DNA of 64,000 nt from Natribaculum luteum (GCF_023008545.1 NZ_CP095398.1:682001-746000), one strand, 5' to 3'; counted from the first letter of the stretch, positions 36,160 to 44,968 are shown. Notes: a model not told the origin generated them from the letters alone. Numbers and translations are program-made.

Positions 36160-37009
36160 TGGCGACCTCGTTTCGGATTGACTTATGAGCATCGTCTAAC
36201 TGGGCGAACTGATAGTCCTGCGCTTGAAATCGCGAAAGGAGGTTCTGGAGCATCGGAAAACCGTTCTCATTCCGAGCATAAATCATCTTGTAGAACCGGG
36301 GGAGATTTTTGTAGCTTTCTGGGGTGGTGAGATCGTGCATATGGATATTGAGTACAGCAGAAGACGGCGGAGAAAAAGTAAGAAGTTGACTGTACGGAAA
36401 TCCTAGTACTTGGCAATACGAAAGGGCAGTCGGTATACGGACGGTGTCCGAGTAGACAGTAAACGGCAGTTCGATGAGATCAAAGTCGGGGAAGTAGGTC
36501 GGGTTAGTCGCCGCATCTGTATTATTGAAGTGGCCTGGACGCCAAGAGGGAAAGACGCTGGCGTCGAAATCATAATCGTAGGCAACAAGGTGTTCGTAAT
36601 CCGCCGCTCGAATATTCCCATTTGGCAAACGATACCCAACTGGATCGGTCCCGAAGAACTCCCGATATCGGCTTGTACTTTCGGCCACCTCGTATTCGAT
36701 CGACGTTTGATTACGCGGTTTATGTGTGTGAGAATGTGGGTGAAATGACACAGGAATAGATGATGCCCGAAGCGTCTCTACTGCCTCAGGATGTTTGTCA
36801 AGGACCGCCGTCTGGACGAAACAGGTTAACGGTACTTTCTTTTCCTCTAACAGAGCTACGAGCTGATCAGTCGCCTCAAGTGCCTTGTAACTATTCGTAG
36901 GAAGGGCAGTACCGTAGTCACACTCAAAGTCGAGTGTAAGATAAACGGTTTGATCAGTAGGCCATTCGGTAGTGATTGAGGCGTAGTTATCAAGTGCGGC
37001 TGTTGGCAT
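36152..37009 (-). CDS. Polysaccharide deacetylase-family protein (NodB-like)
   Basis: 285 aa. YLTLDFECDYGT near 24-35 carries the first metal-binding acidic pair of the NodB fold. SFHPHSHTHKPRN near 107-120 supplies the H-x3-H-type metal histidines. GYRLPNGNIRAADYEHL near 140-156 is the R-x-P-x-G motif, and VLNIHMHDL near 225-235 the late histidine. All catalytic motifs look present, so metal-dependent deacetylation of an N- or O-acetyl sugar is likely. It lies 32 bp behind the GT2 gene and overlaps the PHP start by 8 bp. Confidence 0.9.
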   Translation of the reverse strand: MPTAALDNYASITTEWPTDQTVYLTLDFECDYGTALPTNSYKALEATDQLVALLEEKKVPLTCFVQTAVLDKHPEAVETLRASSIPVSFHPHSHTHKPRNQTSIEYEVAESTSRYREFFGTDPVGYRLPNGNIRAADYEHLVAYDYDFDASVFPSWRPGHFNNTDAATNPTYFPDFDLIELPFTVYSDTVRIPTALSYCQVLGFPYSQLLTFSPPSSAVLNIHMHDLTTPESYKNLPRFYKMIYARNENGFPMLQNLLSRFQAQDYQFAQLDDAHKSIRNEVAND

Positions 37010-37041
37010 GATGTTAACTGGAATACATTGGTTGTAAGCGG

Positions 37042-38391
37042 TTAGCTATCGAGATGGTGATTTAGTGAATGAAGAATGATCGCCGTAAAGCCTGTGAAAA
37101 TCCCTGCGAGGGCAAAGAAGACGGACATAATCGCCAGCCCAAGCGGAAACGTTCCCGTCGAAATATAGTTCGAGAACGTCCAATATCCAAATCCAAGTCC
37201 CACGAACGCACTTGTGAAGCCTGGCATACCAAGGACCGTGATTGGCCGTTCGCGCTCGACCGTCTTTAGGATATTACTCACGAGCGTAAGTCCGTGAGAA
37301 AGGGGGTGCTGACTGCTCGCGTCCTCCACGTCGTAATTGACCGTTGTTCCGACCTCTTCCACGTCATACCCCTGTGTATGGGCGTGATGGAGGATGTCGG
37401 TGCTGGCGCTCATACGGTCGCCGATCTCGTCGTCAGCCGCCAAGCTCTCGATCGCCTGCCGGTCGTAGGCGCGAAACCCGCTTTGGGTGTCTCCAATCCA
37501 CGACTGTGGTCTCACGACGCCAAAGCTCAGATTTGTCAGCGTGTTCACGACGAACAGGCCGAACCGCCGATAAAGAGGTGCGTTCATCGACCCATCATCT
37601 GTAAACCGGCTCGCGATGACAATTTCGGCCTCGGTGTTCCGTTGAGCCTCAATCAGATTTGGAATATCAGCGGGGTCGTGCTGTCCATCTGCATCGATGA
37701 TGACTAAGTGCGCTGCCTGCCGTTTTTTGGCTTCCTGAAAGATCGTTTTCAGTGCAGCCCCGTAACCGCTATTCGAATCGTGTTCGGCGACGATTGCGCC
37801 AGCATCGCGTGCAAGAGAGGCAGTGTTATCCCCACTTCCGTCGTCAACCACGAGGACGGTATCAGCATAGGCCTGTGCTGATGTCACGACGTCGGCGATT
37901 GTGGCTGCCTCATTGTATGCGGGGATCGCGGCGAGTACGTTGGCTTGTTCTGTGGCGGTCGGAATTCGCTCAAGACAGTACTGGCCGGTCTCCGCAATCC
38001 GTGACGTGCTATTCTCGTAATCGGTTGGAACGCTGACGTCCGGATTGTAAATGAGTCCGGGAGCAGAGTGCGCTTTGGCAGTCGTGACCAGTTCTTGTTT
38101 CAGTTCGTTACGATCCGGATCCGACCCATGTGGCTCTACGATGGAGACGTCCAACTGTTTGGCTAACTCGAGGCCCTCCAAGTCAGGTTGGTTCGCATGC
38201 GTCACGAACACGGTATGTCCCGCTGCGATTGCTCGGAGGATTTCTCTCACCAGCGCATCGGTGTTGTCCGACGTCGCTACAAACCCAACCGCGGGATGTT
38301 GCTGCTTTCTCGATGCAGCATCAGGCGTTTCAAGTATCTGTTCTTTCTGCTGGTTTTTGGTGTTTGAAATCTCCGTGTATTCGAACTCCAT
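37042..38391 (-). CDS. GT2-family glycosyltransferase with extra N-terminal domain and C-terminal TMs
   Basis: 449 aa in three parts. Residues 1 to about 145 form an unusual alpha/beta region with its own Rossmann-like pattern (HPAVGFVATSDNTDALVREILRAI, HTVFVTHANQPDLEGLELA). The GT2 catalytic domain covers about 150-370: VLAAIPAYNEAATIADVV, VLVVDDGSGDNTA, HLVIIDADGQHDPADIP (metal-binding DAD), QSGFRAYDRQ. Two TM helices follow (FGYWTFSNYISTGTFPLGLAIMSVFFALAGIFTGF). The catalytic part resembles dolichyl-phosphate glucosyl/mannosyl synthases such as AglJ-type enzymes. First gene of the 38391-34346 operon. Confidence 0.9.
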   Translation of the reverse strand: MEFEYTEISNTKNQQKEQILETPDAASRKQQHPAVGFVATSDNTDALVREILRAIAAGHTVFVTHANQPDLEGLELAKQLDVSIVEPHGSDPDRNELKQELVTTAKAHSAPGLIYNPDVSVPTDYENSTSRIAETGQYCLERIPTATEQANVLAAIPAYNEAATIADVVTSAQAYADTVLVVDDGSGDNTASLARDAGAIVAEHDSNSGYGAALKTIFQEAKKRQAAHLVIIDADGQHDPADIPNLIEAQRNTEAEIVIASRFTDDGSMNAPLYRRFGLFVVNTLTNLSFGVVRPQSWIGDTQSGFRAYDRQAIESLAADDEIGDRMSASTDILHHAHTQGYDVEEVGTTVNYDVEDASSQHPLSHGLTLVSNILKTVERERPITVLGMPGFTSAFVGLGFGYWTFSNYISTGTFPLGLAIMSVFFALAGIFTGFTAIILHSLNHHLDS

Positions 38392-38824
38392 TAGTCCTCC
38401 CCCACAGTTTTACTCACCCAGTGACCGCCTGCCTGATCGGATCGCAGTCTCTTTCACATATGATAGACAATCACGATAGATCATATTTCAGTCATAATCC
38501 ACTTTTGGGGGAACTTACATAAGCTTAGCGGCCGAACCCCACTGAGGCGTGCGAATTTGTGCCACCCTATTTTCTTATTGTGGGAAAATAACGATGCTCA
38601 TAGGAGATCTGCCCCTTTAAATATAATTAAACTATATTATCAATCTTATTAGATAAATTGGCCAGCGAATCGACTTGTATGAGTATAGTTTATAATATAG
38701 TAGACTGTGGATTAGACCGGCCCTCAAGAAGGAGTGAACGCTTGACAGGTCGTCTCCGTATCTTCTATCGGAGGGCTCTTTCTCAAACAAGGATCTACAA
38801 AAGTTGGGAAATCTAACGCTGAAC
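38392..38824. other. AT-rich intergenic region
   Basis: It contains the promoter side of the GT2 operon and strings such as AAATATAATTAAACTATATTA near 38617, plus ATAGTTTATAATATA near 38686. The frame 38632-39108 (minus) is a shadow of the small zinc-finger gene. No other gene was seen. Confidence 0.55.
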
Positions 38825-38989
38825 CTACCAAATCTGGACCGCTGGGGTCCCGCAGTCGTCGCAAACGACGGCCTCATTTCCTTTGTACCGCGCTGAAACG
38901 AGCATTCCCTGACAATACGTACATTCTGTCCCTTCCACGAGAGCAAGCACCTCTCGTTCGTCCCCACTTTTCCTTTGAATAGATTGCAT
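38825..38989 (-). CDS. Small zinc-finger protein
   Basis: 54 aa from ATG 38989 (MQSIQRKSGDEREVLALVEG) to TAG 38825. Two knuckles are visible, CTYCQG (about 23-28) and CDDCGTP (about 43-49), forming a C-x2-C..C-x2-C zinc ribbon. It ends AVQIW. Haloarchaea encode many such one-domain zinc micro-proteins, usually of unknown or regulatory function. It is too short for ordinary gene finders but has clean codon structure. Confidence 0.8.
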   Translation of the reverse strand: MQSIQRKSGDEREVLALVEGTECTYCQGMLVSARYKGNEAVVCDDCGTPAVQIW

Positions 38990-39111
38990 CCGGTTCTACC
39001 GACACATATCAGATTTTTATATCTACTGGCTCGAGTTACATTCGATCCATTCACTCTAGTGGACTCTTCAAGACGGTCCGAGATCAGCACTCCAGACCAA
39101 ATGTGCAAGAC

Positions 39112-39582
39112 TTACTGGACCTGTTTTTCCATAACGATCTCGTCGTAGTCACGGTACTCCAGCGGATACGGTCTCGTCTTCTCGTACCCTCGACGTCGAT
39201 AGAGTTCAGGCAGATAGGGGTGATCTTCAGGCGTCGTCAGCCACACAGTAGTATGACCCCACTCTCGAGTCACCTCCTCTGCGTGATCTAGCAATCTGCT
39301 GCCGATCCCCTCACCTTTCCAGTTCTCGTGCACGCCGAGATGGCTCAGTTTGACGCGATCCGGGTCCGTCACCTCGAGTCGAACGCCACCGACGAGTTCA
39401 TTCTCGACCGTAGTGACGTAGACTCGGCTGTCCCGAATCCACTCTGCAACGGTGTGTGGCGTCACGGATTCTGCCTTCGCCGGGAACCCAAGCTGGCGAT
39501 TTTCGCGATACGCACTCCGGTACACTCGTGCGAGTTCCTCGGCGTCGGCGCTGGTCGCTCGTCGGAGTTCCACCTCGCTCAT
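39112..39582 (-). CDS. GNAT-family N-acetyltransferase
   Basis: 156 aa with the GNAT fold: LRRATSADAEELARVYRSAYREN at the N-terminus, VTTVENELVGGVRLEVTD (strands 2-4), and the acetyl-CoA loop GVHENWKGEGIGSRLLDHAEEV near 93-114 (Q/R-x-x-G-x-G/A type, here WKGEGIG). WLTTPEDHPYLPELYRRRGYEKTRPYPLEY is the late strand. Substrate is unknown. It is monocistronic. Confidence 0.92.
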   Translation of the reverse strand: MSEVELRRATSADAEELARVYRSAYRENRQLGFPAKAESVTPHTVAEWIRDSRVYVTTVENELVGGVRLEVTDPDRVKLSHLGVHENWKGEGIGSRLLDHAEEVTREWGHTTVWLTTPEDHPYLPELYRRRGYEKTRPYPLEYRDYDEIVMEKQVQ

Positions 39583-40425
39583 TGTGTCTACGACTTACGA
39601 GATCACAATTTTATAAAAAATGACGCCTCGAGGACGCGGACTCGAATGGTGGATGGTGGTGGTCGTAGCCGTGATCGTCCTCGAGGTGGTCAGTCACTCG
39701 ACACGGTACCCACGAGGATTCGACAGCCATCGGATCGAGCACGGTGAGCCGTCGCACTTGCGATACCCGGAACGAACCTGCCACATGGTAGACAACCGAA
39801 GGGTGACGTCGACACAGCGCCCGAGATACCCGACACACTCGTCGACGACCTCCAGCCCGACTCCACAGTCGGGGCTGTCGAACGATGGAGAACCGTCGGT
39901 CGTGCGGGACGTTTATACCGTGCTAGGACGAATCCGAACATGGCTTTCGAAACCCCGATGGGTTTGGAAGCCACGTCTCGGGTGTGTGCGCACCCGGGAC
40001 ACTTTCGATACGTGTCCCCGCCGGAGAGCGGCTTCCGTTCTGATTGTTGAACTGTAACAAGATAAATCTACTGTCCTGTCAGCACAAAAGGTACCGTTCA
40101 GCGGTAGGCTCCGACTCGGACGGACCACACCCTGACCGACCTGATCCAGTTGCTACGAATCGCTACGCCTGTGGAGGCGTCGGAGAACGACTCTCGCACC
40201 CACTACGTTGGCACCCAGTCGACACGGACAGCTGAGGAAGTATCGGCTCCGGCCTGACGGAACGTATTTTCGGTCGGTCAGATCGACGGTCGTCGAGTAC
40301 AGTTCCCCGAAGACGTGATGGTCGGTTACGGCAACGCGTCGATGGGTATCGGTGACTGTGGCCTCGACACGAGATCCCGTCGTGACGACCTCCTGTGGAA
40401 CTCTACTATTATCACGTACCACGGA
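39583..40425. other. Intergenic, 840 bp, no convincing gene
   Basis: Frames on both strands (39620-40057, 39690-39974, 40153-40434) lack recognisable motifs and start signals. A TTTATACC block near 39912 could be a promoter. It may hold a decayed gene. Confidence 0.45.
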
Positions 40426-40433
40426 TTTTATCA
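40426..40433 (+). promoter_or_regulatory. TATA box of the 40456 lipoprotein gene
   Basis: TTTTATCA is centred about 26 nt before ATG 40456, consistent with a leaderless mRNA. It fixes the start against an ATG 141 bp upstream in the same frame. Confidence 0.55.
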
Positions 40434-40455
40434 TATTTGGTTACAAGTTACGTGT

Positions 40456-40890
40456 ATGGTCTCCGATCATACTCCCTCCAGCGAAGCACTGTCACGTCGA
40501 AAAGTCCTCGCAGCGAGTGCTGTCGTTGGTGCTACCGGGCTTGCAGGGTGTTCGTCGGAAGCCAGTTCCGACTCTGCCGATTGTACGACGACAGCCCTCG
40601 AGCACGGTGACGGAGATATCCTCCAGCAAGCGGCCGCTATGCTGGACGATGAGTCCGTTTTCCTGCTGATCTCGTTGCAAGAACCAGGTGACACACTCCC
40701 CATCGAGTCGATCCTCATCAACAACTCGGCAGGAGATCTCCTGCACGAAATCCCCACGACCGATGCACGTGAGTATCGCATTACGATCGGCTCGACTCCC
40801 CACCACGGCCGCCTCACGTTACTCGCCGAAAACGGACAGCGAGACGAAATCGATTCACTCGAAATCGAGTATCACTGTACCGATAACTAA
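40456..40890 (+). CDS. Twin-arginine-translocated lipoprotein, unknown function
   Basis: 144 aa. The signal peptide has the Tat motif SRRKVLAAS, a hydrophobic core AVVGATGLAG, and a lipobox LAGC. The mature part is about 110 aa, predicted beta-rich (DDESVFLLISLQEPGDTLPIESILINNSAG), with two or three cysteines (DCTTTALEHG, EYHCTDN) that could form a disulfide. It is similar in style to the lipoproteins at 42081-42494, 42668-43105 and 48904-49341. It is exported and anchored to the outer face of the membrane. Confidence 0.82.
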   Translation: MVSDHTPSSEALSRRKVLAASAVVGATGLAGCSSEASSDSADCTTTALEHGDGDILQQAAAMLDDESVFLLISLQEPGDTLPIESILINNSAGDLLHEIPTTDAREYRITIGSTPHHGRLTLLAENGQRDEIDSLEIEYHCTDN

Positions 40891-41268
40891 CTGAGACGTC
40901 CGGCCCCTCCATACCCTGTACCGAACGGTCGCCCTCCTCACAAATTGCGCCAGGCTTCCTGTTGCACTCGCACACTCTCTCCGGCACCGGGCGATACTTC
41001 CCACTCGAGAACACGAAGACGGTCGACTCGACTCGTTCCGTTCGCCCTCTCGCTTCGGCTGGAGTTGTGTTTCGAACGCCTCGCTGCCCGGTCCGACGAG
41101 TTCCCCCGCTCGCGGTCGACGACCGATAGACTGGTGCAAACGGGGGTCACCGAAGCTGTCCTCGCTGGTCGTGTCTCCCCACACTGTCTGCGAGCGATCG
41201 CCGTCGACTGGCACGCGATAAGGGCGTTACCTCAGGGAACTGTGCGCGAGGTACAGTGAAGTGCTGGA
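40891..41268. other. Intergenic, no gene seen
   Basis: Overlapping short frames on both strands, none supported. No repeat was identified. Confidence 0.45.
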
Positions 41269-41514
41269 TCAGTTATCTCTGCCCTCTCGATAGCCCATTC
41301 GTCCTGCCTCGGCCGACGTCCGGAAGATTTCGTAGAGACCGACGAGAAGTCTGACTGCGAGCGCAGTCGCTCCGAGTATTCCGAGCACCTCTCCAACCGG
41401 CGGATTGCTAATCTGAGTGAACGAGGAAACGAGTGCGCCTGCGACAAGTAAGCCCAGGCCGATCCAGAACGCCTCATCGCGCTGGGAAAGTGCAGTCAGC
41501 GTGTCGGCGACCAT
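41269..41514 (-). CDS. Small two-TM membrane protein
   Basis: 81 aa, starting MVADTLTALSQRDEAF. Two hydrophobic segments are visible, IGLGLLVAGALVSSFTQI and GEVLGILGATALAVRLLVGLYEIF, then a charged tail (RMGYREGRDN). AT-rich sequence upstream (41520-41580) can hold a promoter. No family recognised. Confidence 0.65.
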   Translation of the reverse strand: MVADTLTALSQRDEAFWIGLGLLVAGALVSSFTQISNPPVGEVLGILGATALAVRLLVGLYEIFRTSAEAGRMGYREGRDN

Positions 41515-41719
41515 ATGGAATTGTCTGCGTGTTTACGTATAGTATTTTCGAGTAGAACCGATCTAGTTGCATATCCACTGGTCTGAAAATTCACTGCAGA
41601 CGTGGATGTGAGCACCACTGTAGCAAGAGTCCTCCGATACCCTCGCTACACCTGCAGTAAAAAACGCGACGGGAAGCGTTTCGAACTGTGATCCAGTGAC
41701 AGACTTGGTTCTGCAGCTC

Positions 41720-41896
41720 CTACTCGACTCGAAGCACGGCTTCGCTCGGTGTCAATCTGTGGGACGCAGCGATCTCGACGGCGAGCCACCAGGCACGGTC
41801 AGCCAGTTGGGGATCGGCGTCGCGGAAATCGTGCGCGAGGCGGGCGAGCGCCATCACGATCAGGAGGTCGTCCTGTGCATGTTGATCGGAAAACAT
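41720..41896 (-). CDS. Small soluble protein, hypothetical
   Basis: 58 aa from ATG 41896 (MFSDQHAQDDLLIVMALARLAHDF); the longer upstream frame is unlikely because a TATA box sits 28 nt before this ATG. The predicted structure is all helical (ADPQLADRAWWLAVEIAASHRLTPSEAVLRV). Its last part resembles a short DNA-binding or adaptor helix pair, but no family is recognised. Confidence 0.65.
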   Translation of the reverse strand: MFSDQHAQDDLLIVMALARLAHDFRDADPQLADRAWWLAVEIAASHRLTPSEAVLRVE

Positions 41897-41919
41897 CGTC
41901 GGTGTTGGCCCCGTAACCG

Positions 41920-41927
41920 TATATAAA
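41920..41927 (-). promoter_or_regulatory. TATA box of the 41720-41896 gene
   Basis: TTTATATA on the minus strand is centred 28 nt upstream of ATG 41896. This is canonical spacing for a leaderless haloarchaeal transcript. Confidence 0.65.
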
Positions 41928-42080
41928 CCTGAGAGGTAGCTGCCGAAAACCGATTTTCGAGTGTTAAATCCGTGAAAAACGACACTAGGGCACTGTGTAG
42001 TGACTGTCGATAGGGAGAGTGGAGGACGGCATAGACCTCTGCCTACGGTATTGGTTACCGCTACACATCTGACCGAAGTA

Positions 42081-42494
42081 TTAGTCACAACGACCATCCG
42101 TACTTTCTAGAAACGACGGACTGTCACCGACTTCGTACTCGAACACAATATGATAACAGATTTCCTCGCTTTCCATACCATCACGACCAATCAAATCACC
42201 ACTTGCCGTCTGATCATCAACGACCCCGTGAATTGCAAGTGGGTCGTATCCGTCGGGGACATCTCGTTTGACAGATTCGCTGGTCTCCGCATTCACTTCA
42301 CGTGACTGCCAGTGATCGAGTCCTTCAGTTGTTTCCACGGCAAAATGAAATATCTGTTTGCTGTCTGTCTTATTTACTAACTCTACCTCTAGCTGGTTGA
42401 TTGTGACTTTGTCGCCTGTCAATCGGGTACATCCAGAAAGAAATGATACTGTGGTGCTACTTCCAATCAGGAACTGGCGACGAGTCGAATCCAT
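42081..42494 (-). CDS. Tat-type lipoprotein, unknown function
   Basis: 137 aa from ATG 42494 (MDSTRRQFLIGSSTTVSFLSGC): Tat motif TRRQFL, hydrophobic core, lipobox LSGC. An upstream ATG (42518, MSPLQNPIMD..) is possible. The mature domain is acidic and beta-rich, with VELVNKTDSKQIFHFAVETTEG resembling an Ig-like or CARDB-type fold, and ends in ICYHIVFEYEVGDSP and a final DGRCD. Confidence 0.8.
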   Translation of the reverse strand: MDSTRRQFLIGSSTTVSFLSGCTRLTGDKVTINQLEVELVNKTDSKQIFHFAVETTEGLDHWQSREVNAETSESVKRDVPDGYDPLAIHGVVDDQTASGDLIGRDGMESEEICYHIVFEYEVGDSPSFLESTDGRCD

Positions 42495-42667
42495 TATCGG
42501 ATTTTGGAGAGGCGACATAATATGTATTATCAAGAAGAGTGATTGTTTGATATGTATTTAACCTGTACTTATCGAATCGGAATGTCCACGTAGGGGGTAC
42601 GAGACCGTTCTATGACACCCACAGAGTGAGCAAAATTATTCACCCAGGATTGACAAGTGGATAGATA

Positions 42668-43105
42668 ATGGTCGAGCTGCCCTCCATGTCCACTACACTC
42701 ACCGGAAGTGTTTCTCGACGAGAATTACTCGCTGTGATGGGATCGATAGTCCCGGTCACCATATCGGGATGTAGTGATTTCGCGTTCTCCAACGGCACAG
42801 AAGGAGAAGGTGATACAATCGAGATCATGGTCGAAAACCAGACGGACGAGCGCGCAGCGATCGGCGTTCGAGTAGAGAACGACGACGGAGAGATGCTGTT
42901 TAGTCGGGTATACGAACTCGAGCCCGGGCATCTCGATTCAGCTGCTGGTATCGAAACGACTCCGTCGACGGTGACCGCGTTCACGCCAGAAGGGGCCGCT
43001 GCGACCTGGGAGTATGCACCTGGTCTGGACATCGACTGTGAGGGGGAGGATATCGGGATTACCTTACGATCGGATAATTCGATCGAGTCGTGGTACGCCT
43101 GTTGA
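42668..43105 (+). CDS. Tat-type lipoprotein, copy 1 of a duplicated gene
   Basis: 145 aa; an internal ATG at 42686 (MSTTLTGSVSRRELLAVMG) would leave the Tat signal intact. Signal: VSRRELLAVMGSIVPVTISGC with lipobox ISGC. The mature part is acidic and beta-rich (TIEIMVENQTDERAAIGVRVENDDGEMLFSRVYELEPGHL) with a C-terminal Cys. A second copy at 48904-49341 is about 90 percent identical, including about 40 bp upstream. A 51-bp internal fragment also occurs at 45270-45320. Confidence 0.85.
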   Translation: MVELPSMSTTLTGSVSRRELLAVMGSIVPVTISGCSDFAFSNGTEGEGDTIEIMVENQTDERAAIGVRVENDDGEMLFSRVYELEPGHLDSAAGIETTPSTVTAFTPEGAAATWEYAPGLDIDCEGEDIGITLRSDNSIESWYAC

Positions 43106-43174
43106 GTGTGTTACCTCTCCTTCCTATCGAGGCACGACAAATCTCTTGCTCAGAGCGTTTCACATCCACTCATA

Positions 43175-43213
43175 CATCGTGGCGATCGCAGTCGAGCAGC
43201 GACAGCACCAGCG
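43175..43213 (+). repeat. Dispersed 39-bp motif, copy 1
   Basis: CATCGTGGCGATCGCAGTCG and following AGCAGCGACAGCACCAGCG. It lies about 70 bp behind lipoprotein copy 1. Close copies are at 49409-49447 (same position behind lipoprotein copy 2) and, more diverged, at 52398-52432. Confidence 0.7.
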
Positions 43214-43247
43214 GTTGCGATAGGATAGCCGATAGCCCGGAACAGGA

Positions 43248-44360
43248 CTATCGTTCCGGGCTCGCGCCACCTTCGACGAGAGACATTCCAAACTCGGAAA
43301 GCCGATATCGGTAGGCAGCAGTACGGAAGATGACTCGCCCATAGTCATCGCCCCTGTCGATGTCCTCACTCTCTTCGATCGCGTCGACAGCTCGGTTCAG
43401 TTTCGTCAGTCGATCACCTTCGCGGAGATAGGACGCAACGTCGTCCGAGGGGACCTCAAATTCGTCGGCCAGGATGGATCGAATCGTTCGACCAGCGCCA
43501 TCCGCAATGACTACCCGATCCCCAGGTTGGCCGTCATCCATCGGTACGATCCGATCGTCCATGTGGGCGACCATGTTGTCGATGAGACGCTCGATTTCCT
43601 CGTCGACCGTCTCCTCTGCCTCGCCGTTGATGATCTGATCCCGACGTTCGCTGATCACGTACGTCGACGGACCGGGTGGCTGGAATTCCTCGAGGATGTC
43701 GAGATCGACGAGGTGGTTCAGCACCGTCCGCGACGAGTACTCGAATGCCAGGCGTTCCGCGATCTCGTTTCGAGTCAAACCCTCGTGATCGGGGCCAATC
43801 CCGTTCTCATACAGCGCAGTGGCAACGGAAATCTGGTCAGCAACACTGTGGGTGTTCGCCTTCCGATCTCGAATGTAGGCCGCGAGAGCGTCACTACCAG
43901 TTAGCTCCTCGTCTTCACTGTCGTCTCCTGGGCGAGGAGCCTGTGCGTATTTCTCGATCTCGTCTGTCGTTTCCAGCATCTCGTACATATCCTGCAGCGT
44001 GCCCTCGGCCCCAAGCAATCCCATCTCCTCGAACAGGTCGCGACCGATGTCGGTGAGGCCATAGAAGCGCCACGGCAGGTCGCGCTTGCGTTCTTCCTTC
44101 GGAAGCGTACGCTCCTCTACGATGTCGTGCTCGATCAGCACCTCGAGATGTTCGCGGATGGTGCTTTTGCTTTTGCTCGGGTTCACGTAGTCGAGTTCTT
44201 TGAGCGTGGGAAGCTGCGTCGGATGAGAGAAAATGTTCTGGATCAGGACAAACCGCGTTTCCTGGGTAACAACGTTGAGGCGCTGTCGCTGGTTTTCTAC
44301 CGTACTGTCGATTGCATCGGTCGTATCGGGCTGATCCCGATGCGTCGTGTTGTGTGCCAT
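43248..44360 (-). CDS. Winged-helix transcriptional regulator with two HTH domains
   Basis: 370 aa. The first winged helix is at about 30-110 (RFVLIQNIFSHPTQLPTLKEL, KSTIREHLEVLIEHDIVEERTL, RFYGLTDIGRDLFEEMGLLG). A linker with GDDSEDEELTGSD follows, then a second winged helix at about 180-240 (HEGLTRNEIAERLAFEYSSRTVLNHLVDLDILEEF). The C-terminal region (245-370) contains VVIADGAGRTIRSILADEFEV and an acidic YRLSEFGMSLV end. This two-HTH architecture is common in haloarchaeal regulators of unknown target. It faces away from the integrase-like relic region. Confidence 0.88.
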   Translation of the reverse strand: MAHNTTHRDQPDTTDAIDSTVENQRQRLNVVTQETRFVLIQNIFSHPTQLPTLKELDYVNPSKSKSTIREHLEVLIEHDIVEERTLPKEERKRDLPWRFYGLTDIGRDLFEEMGLLGAEGTLQDMYEMLETTDEIEKYAQAPRPGDDSEDEELTGSDALAAYIRDRKANTHSVADQISVATALYENGIGPDHEGLTRNEIAERLAFEYSSRTVLNHLVDLDILEEFQPPGPSTYVISERRDQIINGEAEETVDEEIERLIDNMVAHMDDRIVPMDDGQPGDRVVIADGAGRTIRSILADEFEVPSDDVASYLREGDRLTKLNRAVDAIEESEDIDRGDDYGRVIFRTAAYRYRLSEFGMSLVEGGASPER

Positions 44361-44713
44361 TGTTGGGGTGGACAGCTACAGTCGAGTGGGTACCTGCTGT
44401 ACGATCACTACGTGATCGTCATCCCCTCCGTGGTGTCGGACGGGATCGACGGAATACCGGTCTGGAACGGGAAATCCAACCGGCATCAGTCGATGCTGGT
44501 TGTATTGGGTGTGTTCACGCTAGCGTATAGTCGCCGACGCTATAAATTCAAGCCACTTGCCAACGACTCACACTACATCCTCAGTGTCCGTGAACACGAC
44601 CAGAGCGGGGCACTCATCGAACACGGACTCTTGATCGAATCGCGATCGTATCTGAAACCGTAACCGAGGAGCACGTCCGGGACACCCAGGACGAACTCGA
44701 GCAGACCCAGACC
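44361..44713. other. Region before duplicated module, gene remnant likely
   Basis: A plus-strand frame around 44580-44713 reads ..VTEEHVRDTQDELEQTQTEN and leads into the duplicated module. It looks like the C-terminus of a lost gene. No complete gene is present. Confidence 0.4.
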
Positions 44714-44968
44714 GAGAATCCCTCGAGTGAGATCGAACTCACCGACGGAACCACGCCGACAACGGCTGGCCAACCTAACCACACCGGGTGGGAATGAAAG
44801 GGGCGACGGGCTCGAGGTGCGAGACGAAGTCAAGCACCGCAGCGAAGCGAGGAGCGTGGTTCGAAAGGCGCTTCGCGCCTTTCGTCATCACGAGAGAGCT
44901 TCTCTCTCTCGAACGACAGCGAGTCGCAGCCCTCGAGCACGTCGGGGCTTTCTGGGTAGTTGTAGTCG
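44714..44968 (+). repeat. Duplicated module with protein C-terminal tail, copy 1
   Basis: It begins GAGAATCCCTCGAGTGAGAT and encodes a tail NPSSEIELTDGTTPTTAG.. ending HTGWE-stop at 44798. A conserved non-coding stretch follows. Copy 2 at 52469-52652 is almost identical but lacks about 58 bp in the middle. In both places a phiH1 repressor-like gene follows on the opposite strand. Confidence 0.8.

Noticed and set aside
43527-44056. Plus-strand frames antisense to the two-HTH regulator
   Set aside because: They mirror the regulator and lack start signals. The regulator has two recognisable winged helices.
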